Shown here piece after piece: positions 1 to 10,696 of a stretch of DNA of 64,000 nucleotides. Origin of the DNA: Hymenoscyphus infarciens (taxonomy: Eukaryota > Ascomycota > Leotiomycetes > Helotiales > Helotiaceae); the NCBI GenBank assembly GCA_001414345.1, contig LLCB01000047.1, forward strand, positions 186,001 to 250,000, written 5' to 3'. Both the position numbers and the translations under genes were made by a program. Under the pieces are notes generated by a model, which did not search any database, was not told where the DNA came from, and saw only the letters and a program-made list of their open reading frames with translations. The first letter of the stretch is position 1, and each line of letters begins with the position of its first letter.

Positions 1-477
1 ACGAGACGTTCGACATGAGTAGCCTTGATTTTACGGCGGTGGTTGATCACATCTCCGGTTGGCGAAATCATGACCTGAGTGGTGTAGAGTGAAGCGAGAT
101 CAAGTTCGGAATATCCCAGGGAGACGAAGATTTTGTTAGCGCGTGCGGCCTCACGAATCCGATGCATCTCGGGGAAGTCCGAGGCGAGACTGTTTTCGCG
201 GTATTTCTTGAGGAGAGGGAGGGATTCTTGGTAAGTGACTTTCCAAGCCCAGTATGGGTAACCCGGAATCCCTGGTAACCAATCAGTCTTGTTTTTCTTT
301 GAATTTTGAGAGAAAAGGGGTTTTCTTACAGAGTTCCGGAAAGGCAATGAGTTTACAGCCAGCAGCTCCAGCTTCGTTGATGTATTTGATGGTTTTTTGG
401 GTGGAAAGCTCGAGGTTGAACCATCCTGGCTCTGCGTTGACGGCTGCTGCCTTGTATTTTCTGATAGTTGCCGGCAT
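1..477 (-). CDS. Cyanide hydratase / nitrilase-family enzyme, 5' part (partial)
   Basis: Nitrilase-superfamily enzyme of the fungal cyanide hydratase/nitrilase branch, which hydrates cyanide to formamide or hydrolyses organic nitriles. Two exons are visible: 330-477 (start ATG at 477) and 1-271, which continues off the left edge. The 58-nt intron (272-329, GTAAG...CAG) splits the Trp codon of FPELW and joins it to [10 protein letters not shown], the hallmark junction of this family. Glu48 in FPEL is the expected catalytic Glu. The catalytic Lys would be in the motif [10 protein letters not shown] near the left edge; the catalytic Cys lies outside the window. Unspliced reading gives a false stop inside the intron. 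The family is certain. Cyanide hydratase rather than arylacetonitrilase is likely from the close N-terminal resemblance, but the substrate cannot be settled from this fragment. Confidence 0.9.
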
Positions 478-3222
478 GATTGGAATGCTGGACGTAATTG
501 GAGTCTTGAAATGTGTCCGTGATGGTAAATGAGGATTGTTGGAAGAAAATGTTGAGGGGAAACACTTCATACTTATATATCACTACAAAACTTGCAGACT
601 CCACCAATTACTGTATCCAAAAGTCCAAATAAGTCAATGTATATTTCTTGTAAATTATGGTTGAACTCATTCGAATTCATGGGGTCTCGGAGACTGCTCG
701 GAATTATGTTCAGACGGCATTCGTTTAACATAGCGCAAAGTGCAATGTTACGCATCAAAAAGTCTAAACACTACTCTAGGGACGAAGACTGAGTATAGTG
801 GGATGATTTTGGGATTTTGGAAGCAACAAAGCTGCATTGAGGAGTGGATATGGACTGATTCGCGATCGTTATGCCGACAAAATTGCGGGTTGTGGATCTC
901 CTGCTCTGTTGTACATTATAGTCAAATCCCGAAGTGAGGAGCATGAAGTACAACACTTGTTTTGCACAAACAAAAATGGAGAGACTTTTGAAAATTTTGA
1001 CACTCTGGGAGGTGAGTTTTCTGGTGTAACTTCTTCGGTATTTGCCCACCTGCGCCCCACATTTCCGGCATTTGGTCGCTCGGGCGTTATAGGAAGGTCA
1101 AAGTTATAATGATGCTTCAAGGGACCATTCTTTTGGCAAACGAGTTCTATTAGGAAAACAAAGTAAGAACTTACAGTAGTGTATCGAAAACAAACAGGGG
1201 TTTAATGTTAAAACAAAAGAACTAATATGGTAGCTAATACGTCTTTTATAAAAGAATGGATACTCTAGCATTTACGAATTTTCAGACGCCAAGGACGAGC
1301 AAATAGTTTTGAATCTAGTCATCCCAAGTATCATCCCACAACGCGGACAAAAATAGGAGTATAGTTGTGATATTACTTATGTAGGACTAGGATTTGTTGT
1401 CGACTGTACTAATTCAAGTTTCACAACCATACCACGTGAGTTAAAGTCTTAGAGATTGCAATTTGGTATCAATAAGACTAATCTTAAGTCTTTGTATCAA
1501 ACTCACGTCTTGAGAGTGTTTCTCGTAACAGAGGAGAGATCTAACAATCTCGCTTAGACGTTGTGTTGAACCTTTCCGGACAACAAATTTTTTCATCTTC
1601 CGGGGTTTCGGTTGTCTTTCCAGACTCATCAATACCTTCCACAATACAGATAAAAGCAAAAGTAACCTCATTAGAACAGACTCGAGGCATAGATAGCGAA
1701 CGGGAAGGAGAAGAGTTGACTACAAGCCAAGTCACCTCAAGTACCTGGGTTTTCCTTTTTACCCTTTCTCCACTTTGATATCAACATTTCCTATACCAAT
1801 TTTCCTTTAGTTCTTTTGAGTCTACTTGATTTCTCACTATACCGGTGATGTTGCGTTGAAAGCTTGGTGGTTAGAGAAAAGTATAAACAAAGTATGATCC
1901 TAGACGAGGGACATTAGTAAATATTCAACTCAATGAGTATTTCCCAGAGATTCCGCTATGATTCCAGATCCACTAAGGCCCCGAAAGGACTTTGCAGGTC
2001 GCCGCGGAAATGAAACCCTCCACGTCCTCCTATTCAACCCCCAATAAAAACAACCAAAGACACATTTTAGCTCTATGTCCTGAGAAAATTCTACTACATG
2101 CCCGTATGAGAAACTATCTCGTAGCGTGTCCCATTTCCGTCCAGACCTATGTAAAAAGACGACTGTCTTCTTCGAACTATCGAAAAGTTCGAATCCGAGA
2201 ACAGCGACGTACTGGTCGCCTTCTATGGCCCTCTGCGTTCCTCAACCGCTTTCTCTTGTCTTCATTAGAATCGGATGCGCTGCTGATCTCGGCGATTTTC
2301 CACTTGATGGCATGGTGTCTGAAGTTCGCTTGGCGCTTGAGATTGTTACCGAATTACTCAACCATACTAAGACTCAACTGAAGTGTTCTGAAACTAAGGA
2401 CAGCAAAAAATTGGATGATTTGACAGAGGCAATAGTTAGAAAAAAGAGTAGATCTAAGAGGCTCCGTAGCTGATCATAGAAACGTAGCAGAGTTTTGTTT
2501 GAGGGGGGATAAAGAATTGTCGATTATGTCTCCGCGAAATGAAGCTAAAGCAAGTTCAAGAAATCTGGAAAGGATAGAGAAGTATAAATGGGATGAGTTT
2601 GTGGTCGTCATCGGAGTAGCGACATGCACTTATTCATGTAAGTATCTTAGGGGATTTTGTCGGTGCTAGATCTACAAACTCATGGGATATAACAGTGCCA
2701 GATGACTTTCCAATACCAAAATCCAACGCACCTGAATCAGATGAGATTTTGATATTTAGGGGTTGACCGGGGATGAGAATACATTTTTTGTTTCTAAAAT
2801 AAAGAGACACTCGCTTCAAATTTGTACACTGTATTTAAAGCCTCTAACTATCCGACTAGATTGATAAGGCAGAAAACAAATGAGCTAGCGAATTGATGAA
2901 AACCTCCGAATTGTACTAGAATAATTGTACTAGAATAAGAGAATGCCTGATACCGTCTTTTCTTGTCCCACTTTTGTTCCTCTCCTTTCCCCTCTATAAA
3001 GTACAGTCTCTCGCTGTTTTACTTCCGATCGTGGACTTCCTTAAACCATCACAAAACTTGCCTCTGACGTTTAGGAAACTTTTTATCGCGGTCGTCTTCT
3101 TCATCCTGCGAATGCTCGGAATCTGGATCAAACACATCGATATGCTCTTGGTCATACCCGCCTCTATAAGTTTGGGAATATGGCTCGCAGGCACAAAATA
3201 GCGGTTGACGCTAAACGTTCGC
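478..3222. other. Intergenic / gene-poor segment without a supportable gene
   Basis: Open frames here are short, overlap on both strands and match no family I recognise. The longest is plus 2126-2473 (115 codons, C-terminus rich in Lys/Arg/Ser); minus 2634-2819 also has a protein-like composition. A minus-frame stretch around 3070-3190 has an acidic run (DPDSEHSQDEEDDRD) followed by a basic KRQRQ cluster, which could be a decayed exon. Base composition becomes more AT-rich to the right. The stretch upstream of 478 presumably holds the nitrilase promoter. Confidence 0.4.
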
Positions 3223-3700
3223 TTAGTCTACTCTATGCTTACTTATAGTATGATTACCTCCCGAGTCCCACGCCTCTTTTATATCAAGCACAGCCTGTGA
3301 AATCCTTTTATAATCCTCGTTAGTATAACCCGGGTGGCAAAAGTCTTCAGCTTTATACTCACTAATTAGCTTAGGGTCGCGAAAGGATTCTACCTACCAC
3401 GGGTAGAAACCTACAAGTTCCCAGTCAATGATTGTAGAGACCTCCTATTTCTTTTTCACGTCATCGATAGATATGAAGACCTTTTCGTCATTCAGGTCGC
3501 AGTATATTAAGACATATAGTCCTCTGCTAGAGAAACTTACTATAAGTTTAGTCAACTTCTCGTCTACTTCTTTAATCTACGAGTCTAACACCTTCTAGTC
3601 CGTTCTTTATCCCACTCTTCTTCCTAAACCAAAGCGCCAATAAAAGGCCTTTCCTAATTACTGGATTTAGGTTTTCCAGCCATTCTTCTTCATTTTGCCT
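3223..3700 (-). pseudogene. Decayed aminoglycoside-phosphotransferase-like (APH/ChoK fold) gene, C-terminal part
   Basis: Reading the minus strand from about 3510 down to a stop at 3223 gives one frame with the family's C-terminal landmarks. YCDLNDEKVFIS stands where the catalytic loop (H-x-D-L-x-x-x-N type) is expected, followed about 30 residues later by STIIDWELVGFYPW, the metal-binding IIDWE motif of fungal APH-like phosphotransferases. The frame has two in-frame TAG codons: one after VKKK, and one directly after FYPW where family members usually have a second Trp (TGG to TAG, the change RIP makes). The catalytic-loop His reads Tyr (CAC to TAC, again C to T). Upstream (3510-3700) only scattered, frame-shifted pieces remain, such as EEEWLENLNP. 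This is a non-functional relic at the edge of the RIP island. Exact limits and the original substrate are unknown. Confidence 0.7.
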
Positions 3701-5913
3701 AGTCTTGATACACCCGAATTCAGTACAACTACTAATACACCTATCAACGTGTTCAGAGCTCTCTAGATTACGTATTCAAGAGCTAGTAATCTAGCGTCAT
3801 TTCTTACTATCTTCCTTTAAGTTAAGTAACACGTCTGCTTTCTGCTTCTAAGTAAGAGTGTACTACAATTTTCTTATAGAATCTCGCTTTGTCTAGGCTA
3901 TTACTATAAAATTGAACTTGTTACTAGCTTCTTTAAATTTATATATTTCTATTACTAAAAGACTTAAAATTCTCTCTTAAAAAATATTTAATATTATATA
4001 ATTTTTTATTACTAGATTCTTAGAGCGATTAGTTATATCTTTTAATATCTATAAGCTACTTAAACTAGTGTTTTGGCTTTCCCCGCCTTAGTTAGCCTAG
4101 CACTCCGGAGAGGATAGGCTAATTTCACTTATAGGCTAGGCTAAATTAGATAGAAGAGATGCTAAATTTAGATAGGAGAGGTAAGGAAGACTAAAAGATA
4201 GGGCTAGGTAAGGAGAGGTGCTAGAGAGAATAGAATAGAATAGGAAGTATATAAGTAAAAAGTATTAAAATAAGTAAAAAGTAATAAAAAGTACTAATAT
4301 TATAGACTAATTTAAGAAGTATTAAAAATAATAATATTATTAAAGCTACTAAAAGACGAGATATTATACCTAAATTACGTATTATCCTAGTAGATTAGTA
4401 ATAACCTAATTCTCTTTATCCTACTACTTACCTTCTAAGTCCTTTTAAATAGTACTAAATTAAGTGCTCTACTAGGTACTTGATTTACTATAGTAAAACC
4501 TCTGTTTTTAGGTACCGATTAGAGACTAATATTATATGCTTTTCTTAGGTAGTACTACTCTTACTAAATCTACTACTATCCTCTCCTCTGAATAAAATAT
4601 AGAGTATATAGACATTTGGTATAGTATAGCGGCTATACGCTTATATTTTATTTAGAGAGAAGAATAGTAATAATACTATAAATAATATATTTAAGGCTAG
4701 TATAAACCCTGCCTAGCCTCCTCTATAGGCTAGGAAAGGCTACTTTAATACCTCGGATAGGAAAGGATAGGTAGAACAAATTTCAGAATAGGATCGGAGT
4801 AGCTAGGAGAAGTAATATATTAGAATAGGATTAGGCGGAATAGTCTTAAAATAGAGGTAGGAAGGAGAAGGATCGTTAAGATAGAATAGAATAACAGATT
4901 AGGTAGGGAAACCTAAAACACTAACTTAAACTACGATCTTAAATAGTAGAGTTTCTATCTCTAGATATTAATAATTTCTATCTACTTAACTTAAATAGAG
5001 TTCTTATTTACTAACCTAGATAAAATAAACCTTATAATAGAGAATAACACTTTCTACTCTAGAATAGTCTCTAAAAAAAGTATTATTTCTTTTAAAAGTA
5101 TTATAGGAAAGGTCGTATTAAATAGGAATTCGTTGTCTTACTCTAGTCGAGGCTTAAAAGAAGATAGATTTAATATAATTAATATATAGTATATAAAACG
5201 TCTACTAAAGAGAGAGGAGAGTACGAAGCACTTTCGTAACTATATACAGGTCCGCTAGGTTACGTGTATACTCTATAACAAAAAGCGATATAATTACTTA
5301 TAAGTACTACTATATTAAACTCTCTCTTATTTTAATCTTAAATAGCTCTTTTAAAAAATCCTTTCTTTTTTTCTCTATCTCTATCTAAGAGCCTATTTAG
5401 CTTATATATATTAGTTCTTTTTTAATATATATACTACTAAAGAATATATAATATATATATATATATATATTATAATATATACGAGCGTTTAGCTAGTATA
5501 TATTATAGTATACACTTTTGCTCGTATATTCTTTAAATATATATATAAGGATATATATTACTAAAAATAAATAATATACTCTTTTAATCTCTTAACTTTT
5601 AACTTTTATATATATATATATATTCCTAGATATATACTACTTCTACGTGTAGTAGTACTAGTATTAGTATAATTCAGGCCGTCTAATAATATATACATCG
5701 ATATATATACGATAAGCTAAATAGTAATTAAATATATTTATAAAAAAGCTATAATATATTTAGAAAAGAAATATACGAGTATCTTTTAACTCTATACTTA
5801 TATATAAATCTCATATATTTAAATTAAATTATATATATACTAAATATATTCTAAGTATTATAATTAATATTACTTACTATTTGTAAAAAGTATTATATAT
5901 TTAATAGTAATTC

Positions 5914-6892
5914 CGGTAATTAACTAATTTACTCTCTAATTAAATTAAAAGGACTATTTTGCTCTCTAATTAATTTAAAAGAACTAATTTACCTCTCTTA
6001 CTAAAAGAGTAGTATTTAGATTAGAAAAGAGAGATATTCTAGTTAGTAATTATTTACTAGATCTAGATTTTAGTAAATAAAAGCTTATATATTAAGATAG
6101 TAGGACTTAATCGCTTAACTATTATACTAGCTATTTACTACTACTACTAATATACTAGTACTCTAGTTTATTAAAAGGAAGCGCCTCTAAGAGTATATAA
6201 AAGAGTAGAGTATCTTATCTATAGTATATATAATAGCACGCTATTCTAAATTATCGGTATTTGTGAAACAGCTAATACCTCTACGACTACTAATACTTCT
6301 ACGACTTATAAGATAGAAGGTGCTAAAGAGAGTAAGAATTAGATATTATATATTTTGCTTTAAGATCTTATATATTTAGCTTTAAAGCCTTTATTATTTT
6401 AGTAGCTATATTAGAAAGGACTCGGTTATTATTCTTATTAGAACTTAGTAGTCTCTAATCTCTTATATATAGATATTTATACTTAGTATAAAAGAAGAAT
6501 AGTTTTTCCTTTTCTTCTATATTAGTGCCTAGTATTTATATATGTTATTTAGTCTTAAACGCACTTCTATATACCTCTTCTTCTATAGTGTATATTTCGT
6601 ACTATTATAGTATATATAAAGCTAATAGTTAGAGTAAGAGTAAGAGACTATTATAAATAAAGCTATTACGAAGTAGCTTACGAAGTAGGTTAATTTATTA
6701 TATTTTTTTTTTTTTAGTATATTAATATAACGAAACTAATAAATAATAGAAATATTCAGCTAACTAGAATATCTCTCTTTTCTAATCTAAATACCTCTCT
6801 TTTAGTAAGAGAGGTAAATTAGTTCTTTTAAATTAATTAGAGAGTAAAATAGTTCTTTTGAATTAATTAGAGAGTAACTTAGTTAATTACCG
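5914..6892. mobile_element. Foldback/MITE-like element with 133-bp terminal inverted repeats
   Basis: Left arm 5914-6046 and right arm 6760-6892 are inverted copies of equal length (133 bp) with few mismatches. The left arm begins CGGTAATTAACTAA and the right arm ends with its complement, TTAATTACCG; inner ends are ATATTCTAGTTAG and CTAACTAGAATAT. The arms carry short internal repeats of CTCTCTAATTAA. The same 11-bp string TATATTTAATA lies on both outer sides (5896-5906 and 6893-6903); it may be a duplicated target, although 7 extra bases separate the left copy from the arm. The centre is interrupted by a solo LTR (6229-6609). Without it and one copy of its 5-bp target the element was about 590 bp, too small for a transposase, so it was probably non-autonomous. 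Confidence 0.8.
6229..6609. mobile_element. Solo LTR (381 bp) with 5-bp target duplication GTATA
   Basis: This segment is closely similar to the two LTRs of the element at 7030-9491. It begins TATAATAGCACGCTATTC and ends CGTACTATTATA, with short inverted ends. GTATA flanks it on both sides (6224-6228 and 6610-6614), the 5-bp duplication expected of an LTR-retroelement integrase, although the site lies in AT-rich sequence where chance matches are easier. No internal region follows, so it is a solo LTR left by LTR-LTR recombination. The canonical TG...CA ends appear as TA...TA, as RIP would make them. Confidence 0.8.
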
Positions 6893-7029
6893 TATATTTA
6901 ATACATTTAATATATCTAATATATCTACTCTAAAAGACAAAATTAGATTTTACAAAAGTCTTCTTTTAAACATATAAGTATAGCTTTCCTTTATCTCTCT
7001 TCTCTCTTCTCTCTTCTCTCTTCTCTCTT

Positions 7030-7400
7030 TGTAATAGCACGCTATTCTGAATTATCTGAATTGTTAGTATTCGTGAAACTGCTAATACTTCTATAACTTA
7101 TAAGAAGGAAGGTGTTAAAGAGAGTAAGAATTAGATATTATATGTTTTACTTTAAAGTCTTATATATTTAGCTTTAAAGCCTTTATTATTTTAGTAGCTA
7201 TATTAGAAAGGGTTTGGTTATTATTCTATTAGAACTTAGTAGTCTTCGACCTCTTATATATAGATGTTTATACTTAGTATAGAAGAAGAATAGTTTTTCC
7301 TTTTCTTCTATATTAGTACTTAGTATTTATATATATTATCTTATCTTAAATATACTCTTATATGCCTCTTTACTAGTAGTATATATTTCGTACTATTATA
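7030..7400. repeat. 5' LTR of the retroelement (371 bp)
   Basis: Direct repeat partner of 9121-9491. It begins TGTAATAGCACGCTATTCTG and ends TTTCGTACTATTATA. It retains the TG start that the other copies have lost to TA. Confidence 0.85.
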
Positions 7401-9120
7401 TAAAAAGGAAAAACTCTTCTTTGCTAGTAATAGCCTTTATAATATCTCTTTTAAGCTTATTATTACCTTTTATTTTAATTTTAATTTAGCTTAGAATTAG
7501 ACTATTATAATAATATCTTTAAATAGCTAGGTAATTAGAGACTACCTAGATAGCTAGTAATACTAGGGTTTAGTATTTATATAAATAGCTAGTAAAAATC
7601 GTATTTTATATATTAAGAGATTAGAATATACTAAGTATTCTCAAGAATCCTAATAACTCTCTTAGTATAGAGACTGCTATATATAATTTAGATAGTTAAT
7701 ATATAATAGTTATCTAGAAAACTCTTAAATCGACCTCTTTACTTCTCTCTTTTTTAATATTTAATATATTAGATTTAGAAGCGACTCTAGGTCTCTTCTA
7801 AGCTCTACTTTAAAGCGTAGAGCTCTCTTTTAGAGAAGAAAGTTAAGCACTTATAAAAAGGTCTCTAACTCGCTACTAATTACCTAAGAATAAAAGATCA
7901 TAGAATAACAAAGGTAAGAGCGTAGCTCTTAGAAGCTAGAGAGATAACTAAGACTTTTCTAATATAGACGAGATATAGAGAGTAATCTAGGCTATAGAGG
8001 CTAAAGACTAAGAAAAAGATAAAAGAATCTAATAATAAGATAACTAAATCGCCTAATTAGCGGATTTAGTATAATAGATTAGTAAATACTTGCTAGGAAA
8101 CGATTAGAGTCTCTACTGACTAAATTAAACGCCTCCTTTATACTCTTCTATTACTCTAGACTATCTTCGGATATAAAACTCTACTTCTAATATTCTTTCT
8201 TTATAACGATCGTAACGATCTACTCTATAATTACAAGCTAACACCTTATCTAAGGCCTTAGTAGCTCTCTTAATTCTCTTCTTCTCCTTCTTAAGCTTAA
8301 GCTTATTAAACTCCTTCTCGACAAACTATAGCAACTATCTAAGTTAGAACGGATTTAGTATATATTTGAGATTAAACTTACTAGGATATATATAGTATTC
8401 TACTCTATATAGTACCTATACTTCTTCGACTTAGGCTTCTTAAAAGCGTATATATTCTAAGATTTTACTTAAAAGTACTAAACGTAGTAGACTTAGTAGA
8501 TAGCTAGAAGTATACTAGGAGAATATAGGAGAGGTATTTTACTATATTAGATTAGCTCTAAATTAGGCCTAATTAAGAAGAGAAAGACTTACTTTTATAT
8601 ATATATATATATATAATATATATATATTCTAGGATATAAGTTAGTATATAAGGATATATCTAATTAGAAGGTATTCTTACTATATATATATTATTTTAGA
8701 TAAAAAGAAAAGAAGAAGAGAAGTTAGAATTAAAGAAAAGTCGTCTACTAATATACTACTTATAATAATAGCTATTACTTTATAATTATTATTTATTACT
8801 TAATAATTACTATTATAATATATAATAATAGTAAGAATATAATAACTCTATAGTAGTATATCGCTTTCTATCTAATAGCTAATAATTAGCTTCTCTTCTA
8901 TTTATATCTATTATTATATAATATATAATAGTAAATAAAGAGTAATTATCTTATAAATAATAATACTACTAGCTACTAACTCTACTCTAACTACTAGACA
9001 CTATAATAGCAGATAAGTTATATTCTTTATAATAAATATAAAAATAATACTCTAGTTAACCTAATACTATACTAATCGATAACTAAAGACTTAAGATAAG
9101 TCTTTTTTAAGAAGAGAGGA

Positions 9121-9491
9121 TATAATAATACGCTATTCTAAATTATCTAAATTATTAGTATTCGTAAAACTGCTAATACCTCTATAACTTATAAGAAAGA
9201 AGGTGTTAAAGAGAGTAAGAATTAGATCTTATATATTTTACTTTAAGGCCTTATATATTTAGCTTTAAAGCTCTTATTATTTTAGTAGCTATATTAGAAA
9301 GGGTTTAGTTATTATTCTATTAAGACTTAGTAGTCTTAAACCTCTTATATATAGATGTTTATACTTAGTATAGAAGAAGGATAGTTTTTCCTTTTCTTCT
9401 ATATTAGTACCTAGTATTTATATACGTTATCCTATCTTAAACGTACTCTTATATACCTCTTTACTAGTAGTGTGTATTTCGTACTATTATA
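9121..9491. repeat. 3' LTR of the retroelement (371 bp)
   Basis: Same length as the 5' LTR. Differences between the two are largely transitions of the RIP type, such as TGTAATAG versus TATAATA at the start and GTGAAAC versus GTAAAAC further in. It is preceded by the polypurine tract and followed by the CTCTT target copy. Confidence 0.85.
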
Positions 9492-9899
9492 CTCTTCTCT
9501 CTTCTCTCTTCTCTATATACTTAAAAGAAAATATATACTTAAAAGACTTAAAAGGAATTTAAAAGCTCTAGGAAATCTATATCTATTAATTTTTTTTTCT
9601 TACGTTATTATAACCTATCTACTCTTTTATAAATAACTCTTATCTAGAAATCTATAGCAATTACTATTACTATTACTATTACTATTACTATTACCATTAC
9701 TATTACCATTCTTCTAAGATAGATAACTTATACTAATAACCCGCTCTCTCTCTCTACTAATAACTCACTCTCTCTATCTATCAACAACCCACCCGCTCTC
9801 TAAGCCTCTCTCTCTCTAGAAACTCTCCAGCTAAACGTTTATAGATAGATAGATAGACAAGTACTCGATAAATAAATAGCTAGCTAGCGGCTCCTAGTA

Positions 9900-10696
9900 A
9901 TAAAAGCCTACTTACGAGTAATTCACTAGGTCACTCCACGAATAGAAAAGCACGAAACAATTCTCACTACATCTTATCTAGGTATTCATAGGTAATGTAT
10001 TAATCCAACAACAACGACGCTCTAAGAAAACATGTAGCTAGTAAGTAAGCCGTGGGTAACTAATTTACCGATAGCAAGATAACTAACTACTACTACTACT
10101 ATCGGTAGATGACCCGCGAATAGATAGTCAACCAGCTTAACAACACCACGTATCACGCAGATTCCTCATCCAGGCTGTATACAGTCCATCAGCATTCTAA
10201 CCTTACCTTACCGATACTTCCCCTCGTCATGCATCACTTCTCATATATACGAAAAGACACCTCAAATCTAAAATGTTCTCTTGTATTCTTTGAATTGTAT
10301 CATCCCTCCCCCAAAACCCGAATGAAAAACAAAAAGATTACTTCGTCCCAACAAATTACCTCCCCTAATTCACTACATCTATTCCCCCCCCCCCCCGAAA
10401 ATATTGAGTAGAGAAAGACATCGTCTATCTTTCTTCCAACATCAAAAATCCTCAAAATGCTCGAACCAAATGGCTCCAAATAGGAAAGTAAGAAAAGGGA
10501 GGAAAAGACTAAAAACGTCAAAACGCCCATTGCTATGCCAGGAAAAAAAATCAAAAAAATCAAGGTATATCATGCACCTCTCGTCTTTTTTCCCATACTC
10601 CCAGTTGAGATCCTCTCCGGATCCAAGCAGATTCAAAACTCCATATATCTCTGTCTCGTATATCCCGCACATTTCAGCAGGCCCAATATATACACC
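9900..10696. other. Transition from RIP island to gene block; no gene seen
   Basis: Composition returns to normal GC here. The segment holds a poly-C run at about 10384-10397 and short overlapping frames without family resemblance. The right part presumably contains the 3' UTR of the minus-strand gene that ends at 10697. Confidence 0.4.

Larger units (their letters stand above)
7030..9491. mobile_element. Small RIP-degraded LTR retroelement, complete with both LTRs
   Basis: Both ends carry 371-bp direct repeats (7030-7400 and 9121-9491). The 5' copy still begins TGTAATAGCACG; the 3' copy ends GTACTATTATA. CTCTT flanks the whole element (7025-7029 and 9492-9496), although the insertion lies within a TTCTCTC microsatellite, so part of this match is built in. 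Directly before the 3' LTR is a polypurine tract, AAGAAGAGAGGA (9109-9120), the usual plus-strand priming site. This fixes the element's orientation as left to right. The internal region is only 1,720 bp and full of stop codons in every frame. It is therefore either a non-autonomous (TRIM/LARD-like) element or an internally deleted one. I could not recognise gag, protease or reverse transcriptase. Confidence 0.85.
3700..9900. repeat. AT-rich RIP island with nested degraded mobile elements
   Basis: About 6 kb of extremely AT-rich sequence without a plausible gene. CpA and TpG are nearly absent; for example, none occurs in 4261-4440. TpA is in large excess and occasional CpG remains, as expected when CpA has been turned into TpA on both strands by RIP. 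Recognisable contents are given separately (foldback element, solo LTR, LTR retroelement). There are also (AT)n runs near 5450-5475 and a (TTACTA)n-type microsatellite at about 9660-9710. Purine/pyrimidine-rich CTAGG-type runs at 4080-4250 and 4700-4880 are probably further repeat relics that I could not delimit. Confidence 0.8.

Noticed and set aside
6229..9491. The three ~375-bp repeats as MITEs (they have short inverted ends)
   Set aside because: Two of them flank one internal region with matching 5-bp outer sequences and a polypurine tract, so LTRs explain them better.
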